Source: Paenibacillus sp. SYP-B4298
GTDB taxonomy: Bacteria > Bacillota > Bacilli > Paenibacillales > Paenibacillaceae
DNA: 64,000 bases
Direction of reading: 5' to 3'
NCBI RefSeq assembly: GCF_027627475.1
Contig: NZ_CP115484.1
Location: forward strand, 248,001 to 312,000
Part shown: one piece after another, positions 53,701-62,670 of the stretch
How positions within the stretch are numbered: position 1 is the first letter of the stretch
How the letters are laid out: each line of letters begins with the position of its first letter
Program-made: the position numbers and the translations under genes
The notes under the pieces: model-generated
Databases searched by the model: none
Seen by the model: only the letters and a program-made list of their open reading frames with translations
Told to the model about the DNA's origin: nothing

Positions 53701-54871
53701 TATGATCCCGGCATTAATGCTGGCTGCCTTCGCCTGCTTCGAGGCGCTGCTCCCCTTGCCCCAGACCTTCCAGCACTTCTCGCAGACGGTTTCCTCCGGC
53801 AGCAGGCTATTGAAGCTGGCGGAAGACGCGGATCAGATGACAGCTCAGATGGCGAGCGCTCCACATGCGGACGCATCGCAGGCTGTTCGACACGCAGCAC
53901 CCGCCGCAGCGGATGCTGCTGAGCCAGCGAAGGCCGCTGCTGCCGAGCCAGCAGAAGCCGCTGCTGACGGACAACAGCGGCCAGCCGGGGCACAGAGCAG
54001 ACGGCATTCTGTGTCAGCCAGCATACTCGCGGAGGGCGAGTCGCCACAGCCAGCTAGCGCGCTGTCAGCAGCGGAGGCCGAGCAGTCGGCAGTTGACATG
54101 GAGGCAGATCGCAGCAGGGCTTGGCGCACCGAGCTTACAGGGGTCTCCTTCCGCTATGCGGAGCAGGAGCACGATGCACTGCGTAACATCTCCCTTACAC
54201 TGGAACGCGGCAAGCAGGTCGCGGTGGTCGGCGAGAGCGGGGCGGGCAAGAGCACACTGCTGCAGTTGCTGCTCAAGCTGCGGGACTATCCGGCGGGAAG
54301 CATCACGATTAACGGTCACGAATTGAAGGAAATGAGCAGTGAGAGCGTCCGTTCCCAATTTGCAGTCGTCTCACAGCAGGTGCAGTTGTTCAATGCTTCC
54401 GTTGCCGATAATCTGCGCCTTGGCCGCACGGATGCCACCGAGTCGGAGCTGCGTGAGGCGGCGCGGCTGGCGATGCTGGATGAGAGAATCGAACGCCTGC
54501 CGCAAGGCTATGACACGGTGATCGGCGAATGGGGAGCGAAGCTGTCCGGGGGCGAGCGCCAGCGTCTGGCATTAGCCAGAGCGCTCGTGCGCAATGCCCC
54601 GGCTCTGCTGTTCGATGAGCCGGGCAGCGGGCTGGACGCCTTGACGGAGCGAGCCTTCGGCGACAGCATCCAGCAGGTGCTGCAGGAGCGGGCAGTGCTC
54701 TGGGTCACGCACAAGCTGTCAGGGCTGGAGCGCATGGATGAGATTATCGTACTGCACGGCGGCACCATTCGAGAACGGGGAACCCATGCCGAGCTATTGC
54801 GCAGCAAAGGGATGTATTGGCGCATGTGGACGATCCAACAGCAGGAGGCGTGGAGCCGTTATTTAGCATAG
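50714..54871 (+). CDS. cydDC: Fused CydD-CydC thiol/haem ABC exporter
   Basis: One 1385-residue polypeptide containing both halves of the CydDC exporter needed for cytochrome bd assembly. First half: membrane domain about 15-310, ATPase about 335-565 with Walker A near 371 (G-P-T-G-A-G-K-S-T) and L-S-G-G-Q. Second half: membrane domain about 730-1030, ATPase about 1140-1385 with Walker A near 1172 (G-E-S-G-A-G-K-S-T) and L-S-G-G-E. An alanine/proline-rich linker of about 150 residues (about 570-720) joins the halves, and a second of about 100 residues (about 1035-1135) separates the second membrane domain from its ATPase. Both look disordered. Confidence 0.92.
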   Translation: MMRALFRRVKGARKLFAASVLLGAAGGILLIAQAIYMARVVNGAFLGGLELAALLPALYVLLGIIALRALMHSAGDYAAAHMAQRIKGDLRLRLVRKLSELGPGYAKGERSGELIGTAYEGVEHLESYLAKYVPQAALSAFIPAAVFCVVAGLDTVSAIVFGVTLPLLVLFMILIGKAAKAKTDKQFKLLGRLGGHFHEILRGLPTLAMFNRSKAQIEIIDRIGEEHRRSAMGTLRLAFLSAFVMELFASLSTAIVAVFLGLRLVEGELGFETAFLVLLLAPEFYTPIRTLGAQFHAGQNGMSAIARIFDILQAEPTGLPEREDGIVLPLRQEGYRIEFEQVSVRRSGAEQDALTDVSFTLEPGERIALVGPTGAGKSTIVELLQGFLRPSSGRILIDGIDMTELSMKAWRRRLSSMPQRVHLFRGTVSDNIRLAAPEATEAEVAAAAEAAQAEGFIRQLPLGYETELGETAQLSGGQMQRIALARALLRQDAPLMLLDEPTSSLDSIHEAALLDALEPLLAARMSVTVAHRLHTVQGADRIIVLAEGRVVESGTPQQLLEAAGLYARLRHAAEAESAAFAAGTAAKAAADAMAAQAVAVAPAAGAAHTKATGATSAIAADSAAKIETEPPLAASLASRMGGSLPTAAEMAEQETALPELPRLPLPERPHIEAEADRRSAVQPTAEPQSTAEQSPAAGTKRAQSPQAIPHGSRGQTGSGSSLAVLRQLLGFVAPYKWRMLIAVLIGFATVASNAGLMGVSGYLIAKAALRPENILLLYVPIVGVRFFGIARGVFRYVERLVSHDLTFRILKQFRTWLYSKLEPQGARLLERQSSGGLLSSVISDVDQLQNLYLRVIAPPVVAMLAVILGYSIVAAQDPSLGWMLVGMMVLSGLVVPGLGHLLGRRGAHAHVETRAQLYGEVGDLLSGMEALSLYGRTERQEERIGALQQQLGQHQDRQHWITAATGGLMSGLANLTMWLMLVACIPLVVSGAMEGYMIPALMLAAFACFEALLPLPQTFQHFSQTVSSGSRLLKLAEDADQMTAQMASAPHADASQAVRHAAPAAADAAEPAKAAAAEPAEAAADGQQRPAGAQSRRHSVSASILAEGESPQPASALSAAEAEQSAVDMEADRSRAWRTELTGVSFRYAEQEHDALRNISLTLERGKQVAVVGESGAGKSTLLQLLLKLRDYPAGSITINGHELKEMSSESVRSQFAVVSQQVQLFNASVADNLRLGRTDATESELREAARLAMLDERIERLPQGYDTVIGEWGAKLSGGERQRLALARALVRNAPALLFDEPGSGLDALTERAFGDSIQQVLQERAVLWVTHKLSGLERMDEIIVLHGGTIRERGTHAELLRSKGMYWRMWTIQQQEAWSRYLA

Positions 54872-54967
54872 CATCATGGAATGGGGCTGCCCGCTGCCCG
54901 GCGGGGGGAGATGGGCGGCGGAGTGAAGCTTCAATTCGCTGCGGCTCGCATAGGGGAGGCAATAGAA

Positions 54968-55003
54968 AAGGGTGGAACAGATTTGAAGCATCCGTTCCAC
55001 CTT
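54968..55003 (-). terminator. Terminator of the aldolase transcript
   Basis: GGTGGAAC (54971-54978) pairs with GTTCCACC (54994-55001). Read on the minus strand it is followed by CTTTTCTATT. It also lies beyond the cydDC stop and may act both ways. Confidence 0.65.
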
Positions 55004-55046
55004 GGCTGTTATATCGTTTGTTAATGGCAGCGAAAGCTGTCTAAGC

Positions 55047-55904
55047 TCAGGCTTTGTTGTTGCTGCCGAAGAGACGGATTTTGCTGCGGATGACGTCTTT
55101 CATCGCTTCGCGGGCAGGCCCTTGATATTTTCGAGGGTCTGTTTCGGTGTCGTTGGATGCGATGAATTTGCGAACCGCCGCAGTATAAGCGACGAGATTT
55201 TCCGTATTGACGTTGATTTTGCCGATGCCGGCAGCAATTGAATTGCGGATCGCATCGTCCGGGATGCCTGACCCCCCATGGAGAACGACGGATACATCAA
55301 TGGCATTTGCAACCTTCTCAATGATGTCTGTTCTAATGTTGGGCTCTCTCTTGTACATGCCGTGAGCCGAGCCGACCGCGATCGCCATGGCATCGACCTT
55401 CGTCTCATTCCAGAAATAGATGGCTTCCTCTGGCTTAACCAATGCGGCATCCGCTTCATCGACGGTATGATCGTCTTCGGTTCCTCCAATGGAGCCCAGC
55501 TCCGCTTCAACAGATACGCCGACGGCGTGGGCGGCTGCAACCACCTGCTTCGTTAAGCGAATATTTTCCTCCAGCGGGTATCTCGATCCGTCGAACATCA
55601 CCGAGCTGAAGCCTGCCTGAATGCATTTCATGGCAACCTCGAAGCTGCTGCCGTGGTCCAGGTGCAGGGCAACCGGGACGCTGACCTTGCTGGCCGCAAG
55701 CTTGGCTACAGCGACGCAATAGTCGAGTCCCATATACTTGATGGACATTTCTCCCGCTCCAAAAATAACGGGGGCATTCTCTTCCTCTGCAACCGTGGCA
55801 ACGATGTCGGCGAATTCCAGCGTAATGACGTTAAATTGACCTACCGCAAACTTTTCTTTTTTCGCTTTAGGCAGAAAGCGGCTCATTGGAACTAATGTAT
55901 TCAT
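55047..55904 (-). CDS. Class II ketose-bisphosphate aldolase
   Basis: A 285-residue zinc aldolase of the FbaA/GatY/IolJ family. Zinc and catalytic motifs are H-L-D-H-G, G-S-A-H-G and L-H-G-G-S-G. ATG 55904 has GGAG 8 nt upstream. It follows transketolase on the same strand with a MITE-like repeat in between. The iolB gene in the divergent unit makes an IolJ-like aldolase (2-deoxy-5-keto-gluconate-6-phosphate cleavage) plausible, but fructose- or tagatose-bisphosphate is equally possible from sequence alone. Confidence 0.85.
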   Translation of the reverse strand: MNTLVPMSRFLPKAKKEKFAVGQFNVITLEFADIVATVAEEENAPVIFGAGEMSIKYMGLDYCVAVAKLAASKVSVPVALHLDHGSSFEVAMKCIQAGFSSVMFDGSRYPLEENIRLTKQVVAAAHAVGVSVEAELGSIGGTEDDHTVDEADAALVKPEEAIYFWNETKVDAMAIAVGSAHGMYKREPNIRTDIIEKVANAIDVSVVLHGGSGIPDDAIRNSIAAGIGKINVNTENLVAYTAAVRKFIASNDTETDPRKYQGPAREAMKDVIRSKIRLFGSNNKA

Positions 55905-55945
55905 TAGAATCACTCCGATTATGATAGAATATGTTAGAATGCTGT

Positions 55946-56109
55946 TAGGTCGTGTCTGAACACCCGTTCAAGGGCATCTCCCGCCGCCTGTTCGCCCCAT
56001 GCTGCGTTGCCTTTTCTTGACGTACCCCGGTACGCCTGCGAAAAAGCGCCTTGCCTGGAACGAACATTCGGCCAGATCGGATTCGTTCAGAGTGTTCAGA
56101 CACGCCCTA
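55946..56109. repeat. MITE-like 164-bp imperfect inverted repeat
   Basis: Terminal arms TAGG-N-CGTGTCTGAACAC at 55946-55963 pair with 56092-56109. Imperfect pairing continues toward the centre, where GTACC-CC-GGTAC forms the tip. It has no coding capacity and sits between the transketolase and aldolase genes. Confidence 0.65.
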
Positions 56110-56130
56110 GTAAGGCGTGGAGATTTTATC

Positions 56131-58140
56131 CTATTTGTTCATGTAAGCTTCGATCTGTGGAACGAGACGGTCGGCCGTAAACCCGAATTTTTCGATCATG
56201 TGGTCTCCGGGCGCGGATGCGCCGAATCGATCTATTCCGAAGGTCAAGCCATGGAAGCCTACATATCGTTCCCAACCGGATGGATGCGCCATCTCGAGCG
56301 CTACACGTTTGACAACGGAAGGGGGGAGGACGGTGTCTTTGTAAGCTTGACCTTGCAAGTCGAATAGCTCCCGACAAGGCATGCTCACAACACGGACGCC
56401 GAGTCCTCTCTGACTGAGTTGCTCGCGAATTTGCAAGCTGAGATTGACCTCGGAACCAGAGGCAATCAGGATCAGATCAGGTTCTCCGTGCTCTGCATCT
56501 GCAAGGACGTAAGCTCCGTTCGACAATTGATCGGCATGCTCGGCTGTCCCTGGCAGTACGGGGAGATCCTGACGGGAAAGAATAAGCGATACGGGTCGAT
56601 CGTGTTGGGATAGCGCTAAGCGATATGCAGCTACGGTTTCATTGGCATCGGCAGGGCGAACCACGAGCATGTTCGGAATCAGGCGCAAGGAGGGAATGTG
56701 CTCAATCGGCTGGTGTGTCGGTCCATCCTCTCCATAGGCGATGCTGTCATGTGTGAATACGTAGATTACAGGCTGCCTCATCAGGGCAGAAAGGCGCATG
56801 GCTGGACGCATATAATCGGAGAAGACGAGAAATGTTCCGCCATATGCGCGAGCTCCGCCATGCAGGAGAATCCCGTTCATTATGGCGCCCATTGCGAATT
56901 CCCGAACGCCATACCAGATGTTGCGGCCTTCGTATTGCTTGGGCGAAAAATTTGGCGATTGCTTCATCAGAGTTTTATTGGAGGAGGCCAGGTCAGCCGA
57001 TCCGCCAAGCAGATTGGGGAGCGTGTCTCCTATCGCATTAAGAATATCCTCGGATGCCTGACGAGTTGCAATGGGCGTGTGATCCGGCGAGTAGACGGGC
57101 AAGTGCTCGTCCCAGTTAGTCGGAAGCTTGCCGTCAATAGCGAGCCGAAGCTGGTCTGCAAGCTGCGGATAAGCTTGGCTATACTGCTCCCATAGCTGGT
57201 TCCATTCTTCTTCGGCTTGAATGCCAAGCTTGTTGAGCTGCAAGAAATGATCGCGGACTTCATCTGGAACATGGAACGGTTCATGAGTCCAATTGTAGAA
57301 CTCGCGTACAAGCTTGACTTCGCTGCTGCCTAGCGGCGAGCCGTGCGAAGCGGATTTTCCGCCTTTATTCGGGCTGCCGTGACCAATGATAGTATTAATC
57401 TCGATCAGCGTCGGGCGGTCTTTGTCCTGCTTGGCTTCCAGAATCGCGGCTTCGATTGCGTCCAGATCATTGCCGTCCCGGACCTGCAAAACCTGCCAAC
57501 CGTAGGCCTGAAAGCGGAGCTTCACGTCCTCGGTGAAGGATAGATCGGTTTCGCCATCCAGGGTGATGCGGTTGGAATCGTATAGGACGATAAGCTGTCC
57601 CAGCTTGAGATGTCCCGCAATGGAGGCGGCCTCTTGACTGACCCCCTCCATTAGATCTCCATCGCCGCATAAGGCATACGTGTGATGATGGATGATTTCA
57701 TAGTCAGGGCGGTTGTAGACAGCCGCAAGAAACCGTTCCGTAAGCGCCATTCCGACGGACATGGCCATTCCTTGGCCAAGCGGTCCCGTTGTGGCCTCTA
57801 CTCCCTCGGTGTGACCGAACTCCGGATGACCGGGTGTTTTACTGTTCCAGCGTCTGAATTGCTTCATATCCTCAATGGAAACATCAAAACCGCTCAAATG
57901 AAGCAAGCTGTACAGCATCATAGAGCCATGGCCCGCCGATAAGACGAAGCGGTCACGGTTGAACCATTTTGGATTGGCGCTGTTCTGACGAAGTATTCGT
58001 GTCCATAGCGTATAGGCCATTGGGGATGCGCCTAATGGCATGCCGGGGTGACCAGAGTTGGCGTGTTCAATAGCATCAATAGCTAACATTCGAATGGTAT
58101 TGATCGACAACTGATCAATTTCCGATCTGATTCTAGTCAT
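56131..58140 (-). CDS. tkt: Transketolase
   Basis: Thiamine-diphosphate enzyme transferring two-carbon ketol units between sugar phosphates. 669 residues with the full three-domain layout: N-terminal [11 protein letters not shown] motif G-D-G-D-L-M-E-G with the closing Asn, [16 protein letters not shown] in the pyrimidine domain, and a C-terminal domain. ATG 58140 (GGGAG upstream) fits known lengths better than the first start at 58191. It is in a carbohydrate locus and may be a dedicated rather than housekeeping copy. Confidence 0.95.
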   Translation of the reverse strand: MTRIRSEIDQLSINTIRMLAIDAIEHANSGHPGMPLGASPMAYTLWTRILRQNSANPKWFNRDRFVLSAGHGSMMLYSLLHLSGFDVSIEDMKQFRRWNSKTPGHPEFGHTEGVEATTGPLGQGMAMSVGMALTERFLAAVYNRPDYEIIHHHTYALCGDGDLMEGVSQEAASIAGHLKLGQLIVLYDSNRITLDGETDLSFTEDVKLRFQAYGWQVLQVRDGNDLDAIEAAILEAKQDKDRPTLIEINTIIGHGSPNKGGKSASHGSPLGSSEVKLVREFYNWTHEPFHVPDEVRDHFLQLNKLGIQAEEEWNQLWEQYSQAYPQLADQLRLAIDGKLPTNWDEHLPVYSPDHTPIATRQASEDILNAIGDTLPNLLGGSADLASSNKTLMKQSPNFSPKQYEGRNIWYGVREFAMGAIMNGILLHGGARAYGGTFLVFSDYMRPAMRLSALMRQPVIYVFTHDSIAYGEDGPTHQPIEHIPSLRLIPNMLVVRPADANETVAAYRLALSQHDRPVSLILSRQDLPVLPGTAEHADQLSNGAYVLADAEHGEPDLILIASGSEVNLSLQIREQLSQRGLGVRVVSMPCRELFDLQGQAYKDTVLPPSVVKRVALEMAHPSGWERYVGFHGLTFGIDRFGASAPGDHMIEKFGFTADRLVPQIEAYMNK

Positions 58141-58245
58141 TTCCTCACTCCCTACAGGTGTAATTTTGTCCAATTGATCTGTTTCGATCAATTACACTCC
58201 AATAGTAAGCGATTACAAAACATTTTACAATCATAAAAAATAAAA

Positions 58246-58321
58246 AGAAAACGCTTTACATTTCCGTAACGATCATTATATACTGATGACATCACAGATT
58301 CGATCACAAAATGATCATTAT
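58246..58321. promoter_or_regulatory. tkt/deoR divergent control region with cre-like site
   Basis: AGAAAACGCTTTAC (58246-58259) has the AAACGCTTT core of a CcpA cre site but deviates at the ends. TTTACA (58255-58260) and TATACT (58279-58284), 18 nt apart, form a plus-strand promoter for the deoR-type gene. TATAAT on the minus strand (58275-58280) is a -10 for tkt. GATCATTAT occurs twice (58271 and 58313), a candidate operator for the DeoR protein. Confidence 0.5.
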
Positions 58322-58352
58322 TGGATGAACTCAAAAGAAAAGGTGACAAATT

Positions 58353-59141
58353 GTGATCTTGAAAAAACGGCATGATCAGATTATTGAAATGATAAAGGCA
58401 AAGAAAACGATAAGTATCATAGAAATTGTGGACGAATTGCAGATTTCCGAGATTACGGCTCGCCGGGATTTAAGCTTTCTGGAGAACAATACGAATCTGC
58501 TCGTTAGAATCAGAGGCGGCGCCCAGCTAGTTGAAGATGACTCGGAGAAGAAAACCTCTTATCTGAACGAGAGGTTCACGATGAAGCTGACGCGTAATTC
58601 GGAAGCTAAGGAGGCGATTGGAAAGCTGGCTGCATCGCTTGTCAATGAAGGGGAAACAATTATCATCGATGCCGGAACGACAACGATACAGGTCGCCAAA
58701 AATTTACCGGAGCGTAAAAATCTGACGGCAGTTGTATCGGCCGTTAATATTGCGGAAGAGCTGGAGGATAAGGAGGGGGTTCTGACGATTATTACCGGCG
58801 GAGTATTTCGGTCGAGAACAACAACCTTGCTGAGTCCTTTTATTGAACAAAGCCTAATGAGCATATATGCGGAGAAGGTCTTTATCGGTTCGTCCGGAAT
58901 ATCTTTGACTCATGGAGTTACGGATGAGGATATTATGGAAACCGAGGTCAAGAAAGTGCTTCTGAAGTCGGGCAAAGAAATCTATTGGCTGGTCGATTCT
59001 TCGAAGATTAATGTCATCGGCTCCTTCCAGATTTCTAAGATCGAGGAGCATCATACGATCATTACGGACGATGGAATCTCTGCGGAAATGAAAACACTAC
59101 TTGAGACTAAATGCCGCGTTATGATCGCGGAAAGGAGGTGA
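58353..59141 (+). CDS. DeoR-family sugar-phosphate-responsive repressor
   Basis: 262 residues: N-terminal winged helix with I-S-E-I-T-A-R-R-D-L, the R-I-R-G-G-A junction, and the DeoR sensor domain with D-A-G-T-T-T and a later G-I-S. Such proteins usually repress sugar catabolic operons until a phosphorylated sugar binds. GTG 58353 follows AAAGGTGA. First gene of the rightward unit and divergent from tkt, so it probably controls both. Confidence 0.9.
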   Translation: MILKKRHDQIIEMIKAKKTISIIEIVDELQISEITARRDLSFLENNTNLLVRIRGGAQLVEDDSEKKTSYLNERFTMKLTRNSEAKEAIGKLAASLVNEGETIIIDAGTTTIQVAKNLPERKNLTAVVSAVNIAEELEDKEGVLTIITGGVFRSRTTTLLSPFIEQSLMSIYAEKVFIGSSGISLTHGVTDEDIMETEVKKVLLKSGKEIYWLVDSSKINVIGSFQISKIEEHHTIITDDGISAEMKTLLETKCRVMIAERR

Positions 59142-59148
59142 CTTTCTA

Positions 59149-60303
59149 GTGAATGTGCTGATTGCACAGTCTGGCGGACCGACTCCTGTAATTAACAGGT
59201 CCTTGCAGGGGGCGGTCGAGCAGGCTGTGAGATTAAAAGGCATCAATCATGTATACGCATCTCGCAATGGCATTGAAGGCATACTGAACGAGCAGCTTGT
59301 CCTGCTGGAGGGGAGGCTGGCGGAGCTTGAGCAAGCTTCCCTCCAGCCAGGCTCCGTGCTTGGGGCCTCCCATTACCTGCTTGCAGACGGCGATTTTGAG
59401 CGAATTATTCATCGACTAGAGCAGCTTCAAGTAAATATTTTCTGCTTTATCGGGGGGAATGGCTCATCTCGGATGGTAAAAGCCTTGCATCAGCTTGCGC
59501 TATCGATGGGAAAGAATATTCAGTTTGTCCATATTCCCAAGACGATAGATAATGATCTGTTAGGAACAGATCATACGCCTGGTTTTGCAAGCGCTTCAAA
59601 ATTGGTATCTCACATGATTCAGTGGATTGGAATGGATATGGCTTCCATGAAGGCCTATGACAAGGTCGGGATCGTAGAAGTCATGGGGGGAAATGCAGGA
59701 TGGCTTGCGGCAGCAAGCGCTTTGGGCAAGAAAAATGCAAGCGCTTACCCGCAGCTCGTCTATATGCCAAAGCATGAAACGGATGTGGAGCACTTTCTTG
59801 CGCAGGTGGAAGAAGCTTATCGCAGTTATGGACAGGTTATGGCTGTCATTCCAGATCACATAAAATTTCGGAATATTCAGTCAGATCAGACGGGGAACAA
59901 ACAAATTCGCGATCGTCTGAATACGGGAATCAGCGGACATCTTGCCGCAGCGGTACGCGAGCGTCTCGGCTTAAAAACTCGCGTCACAGCACCGGGCGTA
60001 CTCTACAGATGCATGAGCGGGATGGCTTCCCAGTGTGATATGACGGAGGCCTACAGGCTTGGAGCAGAAGCCGTCAGATTCGCTTCCGAAGGCTTGTCGG
60101 GCGGCATGGTGCGATTGAGGCGAGTTTCCAACGACCCTTATCATTGCGACATAGAATGGATTGAATTGGACGATATCGCGGGTAAGGAAAGATATTTGCC
60201 TCCCGAGTTCTGGGATGCCGAGCAACAGATGCCTACCCGGGAATTTAGAGAATATATGTTGCCTTTAGTAGATGGACAAGTCCCTGAACCGGTTTCACTG
60301 TAA
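59149..60303 (+). CDS. Phosphofructokinase-family sugar kinase (group III-like)
   Basis: A 384-residue PfkA-superfamily kinase. Q-S-G-G-P-T-P-V-I-N at the N terminus, G-G-N-G-S and P-K-T-I-D-N-D mark the phosphoryl-donor and catalytic regions. By E. coli numbering Gly104 with Lys124 is the combination seen in ATP-using actinobacterial enzymes, while PPi enzymes have Asp104; Asp103 is replaced by Asn. ATP use is therefore more likely, but the substrate may not be fructose-6-phosphate. GTG 59149 follows AAAGGAGGTGA, which overlaps the end of the deoR-type gene. Confidence 0.85.
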   Translation: MNVLIAQSGGPTPVINRSLQGAVEQAVRLKGINHVYASRNGIEGILNEQLVLLEGRLAELEQASLQPGSVLGASHYLLADGDFERIIHRLEQLQVNIFCFIGGNGSSRMVKALHQLALSMGKNIQFVHIPKTIDNDLLGTDHTPGFASASKLVSHMIQWIGMDMASMKAYDKVGIVEVMGGNAGWLAAASALGKKNASAYPQLVYMPKHETDVEHFLAQVEEAYRSYGQVMAVIPDHIKFRNIQSDQTGNKQIRDRLNTGISGHLAAAVRERLGLKTRVTAPGVLYRCMSGMASQCDMTEAYRLGAEAVRFASEGLSGGMVRLRRVSNDPYHCDIEWIELDDIAGKERYLPPEFWDAEQQMPTREFREYMLPLVDGQVPEPVSL

Positions 60304-60338
60304 GAACAATATAATCCAGTCACAAAGGGGAGCTTTAT

Positions 60339-61646
60339 GTGAAATTGAAAAGCATGTTGGGCTTAATCACAGCGATGGTATTATTGTTGACCGCTTGTTC
60401 ACCGCCTTCTACAGGGTCTAACAAAGTCGAAGAGCAGAACATAGCCAAAGAAGGAGAAAGGACACAAATTCACTGGCTGCAGCACTGGGTGAGCGAGCAA
60501 GGACCGGACAAGATCAACGAAGTTAAGGCTGCGTTCGAAGCCAAGCACCCGGAAATTGAATTGATTATCGATGATCTTCCATTCGCACAGGAGCATGACA
60601 AGATTCTTTCGCTTGATCTTGCGGGCTCTCCCCCGGATATTATTACAGCAAGCGGAGCTTGGGTAACTGAATTTGCGGATGCGGGGATTATTTCTCCGAT
60701 AGATGAGTATGTTGCGCAGCTTCCGCAAGAATACAAGGACGCGTTAGAAGGTCCTATGTTCCTTCCTTGGAAAGGCAAGCTCTACGGCGTACCGGTAACG
60801 TTCGGCAATATGGGCTTGTTCTACAACAAGAAAATTCTCGAAGCCGCCAACGTGCAACCGCCAACAACCTGGGAAGAGTTCGAAGCGGCGGCCGTCAAAG
60901 TAACGGATGCGAGTAAAAATCAATATGCGATGACTGGTAATCTGGTTGCGGATCCGCCAACGGTCATCAGCTACGAAATTTTCCCTTATATTTTGCAGGC
61001 AGGCGGCAAAATCATTAATAACAACCGTGCGGCATTCAATAGCCCGGAAGGCGTGCAAGCGCTGGAGTTCTACAAACGCTTAGTTAAAGAGCTTAAGGTA
61101 ATGACGCCAGGCGAGCTGAGTGCCGGCGAGAAAGAGAAGAGAGCCAACTTCAGCGCAGGCAACATTGCGTTTATGTTCGAGGGGCCGTGGGGTGTCGCTA
61201 TTCAGAAAAAAGCGAATCCGAATCTGGAGTTTGGCGTTGTTCCAATGCCTGCTGGCAAAACGACCGGGACGATTGCGCAAGGCTCTGTGCTTACCTTGGC
61301 GGCAAAAGGAAAAAATAAGGACGCAGCGTGGAAATTCATCGAATTCATGGGCAGTGCGGAAGGGCAATTGCTGTGGGATAAGGCGACTAACTTCTTCCCG
61401 TATAACAAGCAGACGATGCAGGACGAGTATTTCCAAAGCAATGAGTACCTGAAAGTGTTTATCGACCAACACAATAACGCTAAGAATGTAGAAGTCATTG
61501 ATAATTTCCTGCCGGATGCTACGGATCTGAGGAAGCAATTTACGATCGAGGTGCAAAATTTCCTGACGGATAAGAAAACGGCGCAGGAAGCGCTTGAAGA
61601 TGCCGCAGCCTATTGGGATGCTGCCTTCGTTAAAGCAGGGCTGTAA
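60339..61646 (+). CDS. Sugar ABC transporter substrate-binding lipoprotein
   Basis: A 435-residue family-1 solute-binding protein with lipobox L-L-T-A-C-S and the MalE-like fold, including P-V-T-F-G-N-M-G-L-F-Y-N and G-N-I-A-F-M-F-E-G-P-W. Captures a carbohydrate for the two permeases that follow. GTG 60339 has AAAGGGGAG upstream. No ATPase gene is in the window, so a shared MsmX-type ATPase probably energises it, as is usual for this transporter class in Firmicutes. Confidence 0.92.
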   Translation: MKLKSMLGLITAMVLLLTACSPPSTGSNKVEEQNIAKEGERTQIHWLQHWVSEQGPDKINEVKAAFEAKHPEIELIIDDLPFAQEHDKILSLDLAGSPPDIITASGAWVTEFADAGIISPIDEYVAQLPQEYKDALEGPMFLPWKGKLYGVPVTFGNMGLFYNKKILEAANVQPPTTWEEFEAAAVKVTDASKNQYAMTGNLVADPPTVISYEIFPYILQAGGKIINNNRAAFNSPEGVQALEFYKRLVKELKVMTPGELSAGEKEKRANFSAGNIAFMFEGPWGVAIQKKANPNLEFGVVPMPAGKTTGTIAQGSVLTLAAKGKNKDAAWKFIEFMGSAEGQLLWDKATNFFPYNKQTMQDEYFQSNEYLKVFIDQHNNAKNVEVIDNFLPDATDLRKQFTIEVQNFLTDKKTAQEALEDAAAYWDAAFVKAGL

Positions 61647-61675
61647 GAGAACGGTAAGCGATACTTGAGAACAAG

Positions 61676-61702
61676 GGGAACTCCGTCTCCGTCGGAGTTC
61701 CC
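61676..61702 (+). other. Intra-operon hairpin after the binding-protein gene
   Basis: A perfect 10-bp stem, GGGAACTCCG with CGGAGTTCCC, and a 7-nt loop, no T-run. Such hairpins after binding-protein genes often protect the upstream mRNA and raise its level over the permease part. Confidence 0.65.
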
Positions 61703-61725
61703 TGCTCAGGAAGAGAGGATGCTGG

Positions 61726-62670
61726 ATGAAACAATCCCACACCAACAGAGAAAATCACCTGAAGTCTTCCGGTCGTTCTCGATCCCAAGGACTAATGGAT
61801 TTCTTTATAAAAGCGTCTTTCGTAATGCCTGCAATGATTCTGCTGTTGCTGCTGACCGGTTATCCATTATTTCAGGTTATCCAAATGAGTTTCTTTGACT
61901 ACACCGACAAGGCGAACCCGGTATTTACAGGCGCCTCCAACTACGAAGCGATCATAAACGATCCTTTGTTCTGGAATGCCATGAGCAATACGGCCGTTTT
62001 TACAATTGCCAGCGTCATCTGTGGATTGGTGCTTGGATTAACGCTTGCAATTCTGTTGAATCAGCCTATCAATACGAGGTTCCGCGCTATTTACAGATCG
62101 TTGTTGATGTTCCCGTGGCTAACCTCGTCCACTGTCATTGCGGCAACATGGATATTGATTCTTAGTCCTTTCGGTTTGTTGAACTGGTTTCTGAGATCCA
62201 TTGGCTTGGAATCGCTTGGTCAGACCGCGTGGCTCAGCGAAGAAAGCACGGCCATGTTCGGCGTTGTGCTTGCGAATATATGGCGGAGCTTTCCGTTCAT
62301 GATGCTGATGTTTCTTGCCGGCCTGCAAACGATTTCCAAGGAGTTGTACGAGGCTGCCGAAATCGATGGGGCAGGGTTTATGCATCGCTTGCGATATATC
62401 ACGATTCCCCAGTTGAAGAGCATACTGCTCACGGTAGCTATGCTGGAGATGATCTGGAACTTCCGTTCCTTCGATCTCGTGTTCCTGATGACGGGCGGCG
62501 GGCCAATGAACGCTACGGAGGTCATGTCCACCTTCATCTATCACTTTGCATTCCGAAAGCTTAATTTCGGTTATGCTTCCGCCGCTGCGATTATTATGCT
62601 TCTTATTATGATTTCAGCATCGATTCTGTACTTAAGGGCATCACTGAGGAAGGAGGCGAATGACCATTGA
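61726..62670 (+). CDS. Sugar ABC transporter permease (MalF/UgpA type)
   Basis: 314 residues with six membrane helices and the cytoplasmic EAA motif E-A-A-E-I-D-G-A-G that docks the ATPase. An N-terminal basic segment of about 25 residues precedes the first helix. Co-transcribed with the binding protein and the second permease, whose start overlaps its stop. Confidence 0.92.
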   Translation: MKQSHTNRENHLKSSGRSRSQGLMDFFIKASFVMPAMILLLLLTGYPLFQVIQMSFFDYTDKANPVFTGASNYEAIINDPLFWNAMSNTAVFTIASVICGLVLGLTLAILLNQPINTRFRAIYRSLLMFPWLTSSTVIAATWILILSPFGLLNWFLRSIGLESLGQTAWLSEESTAMFGVVLANIWRSFPFMMLMFLAGLQTISKELYEAAEIDGAGFMHRLRYITIPQLKSILLTVAMLEMIWNFRSFDLVFLMTGGGPMNATEVMSTFIYHFAFRKLNFGYASAAAIIMLLIMISASILYLRASLRKEANDH

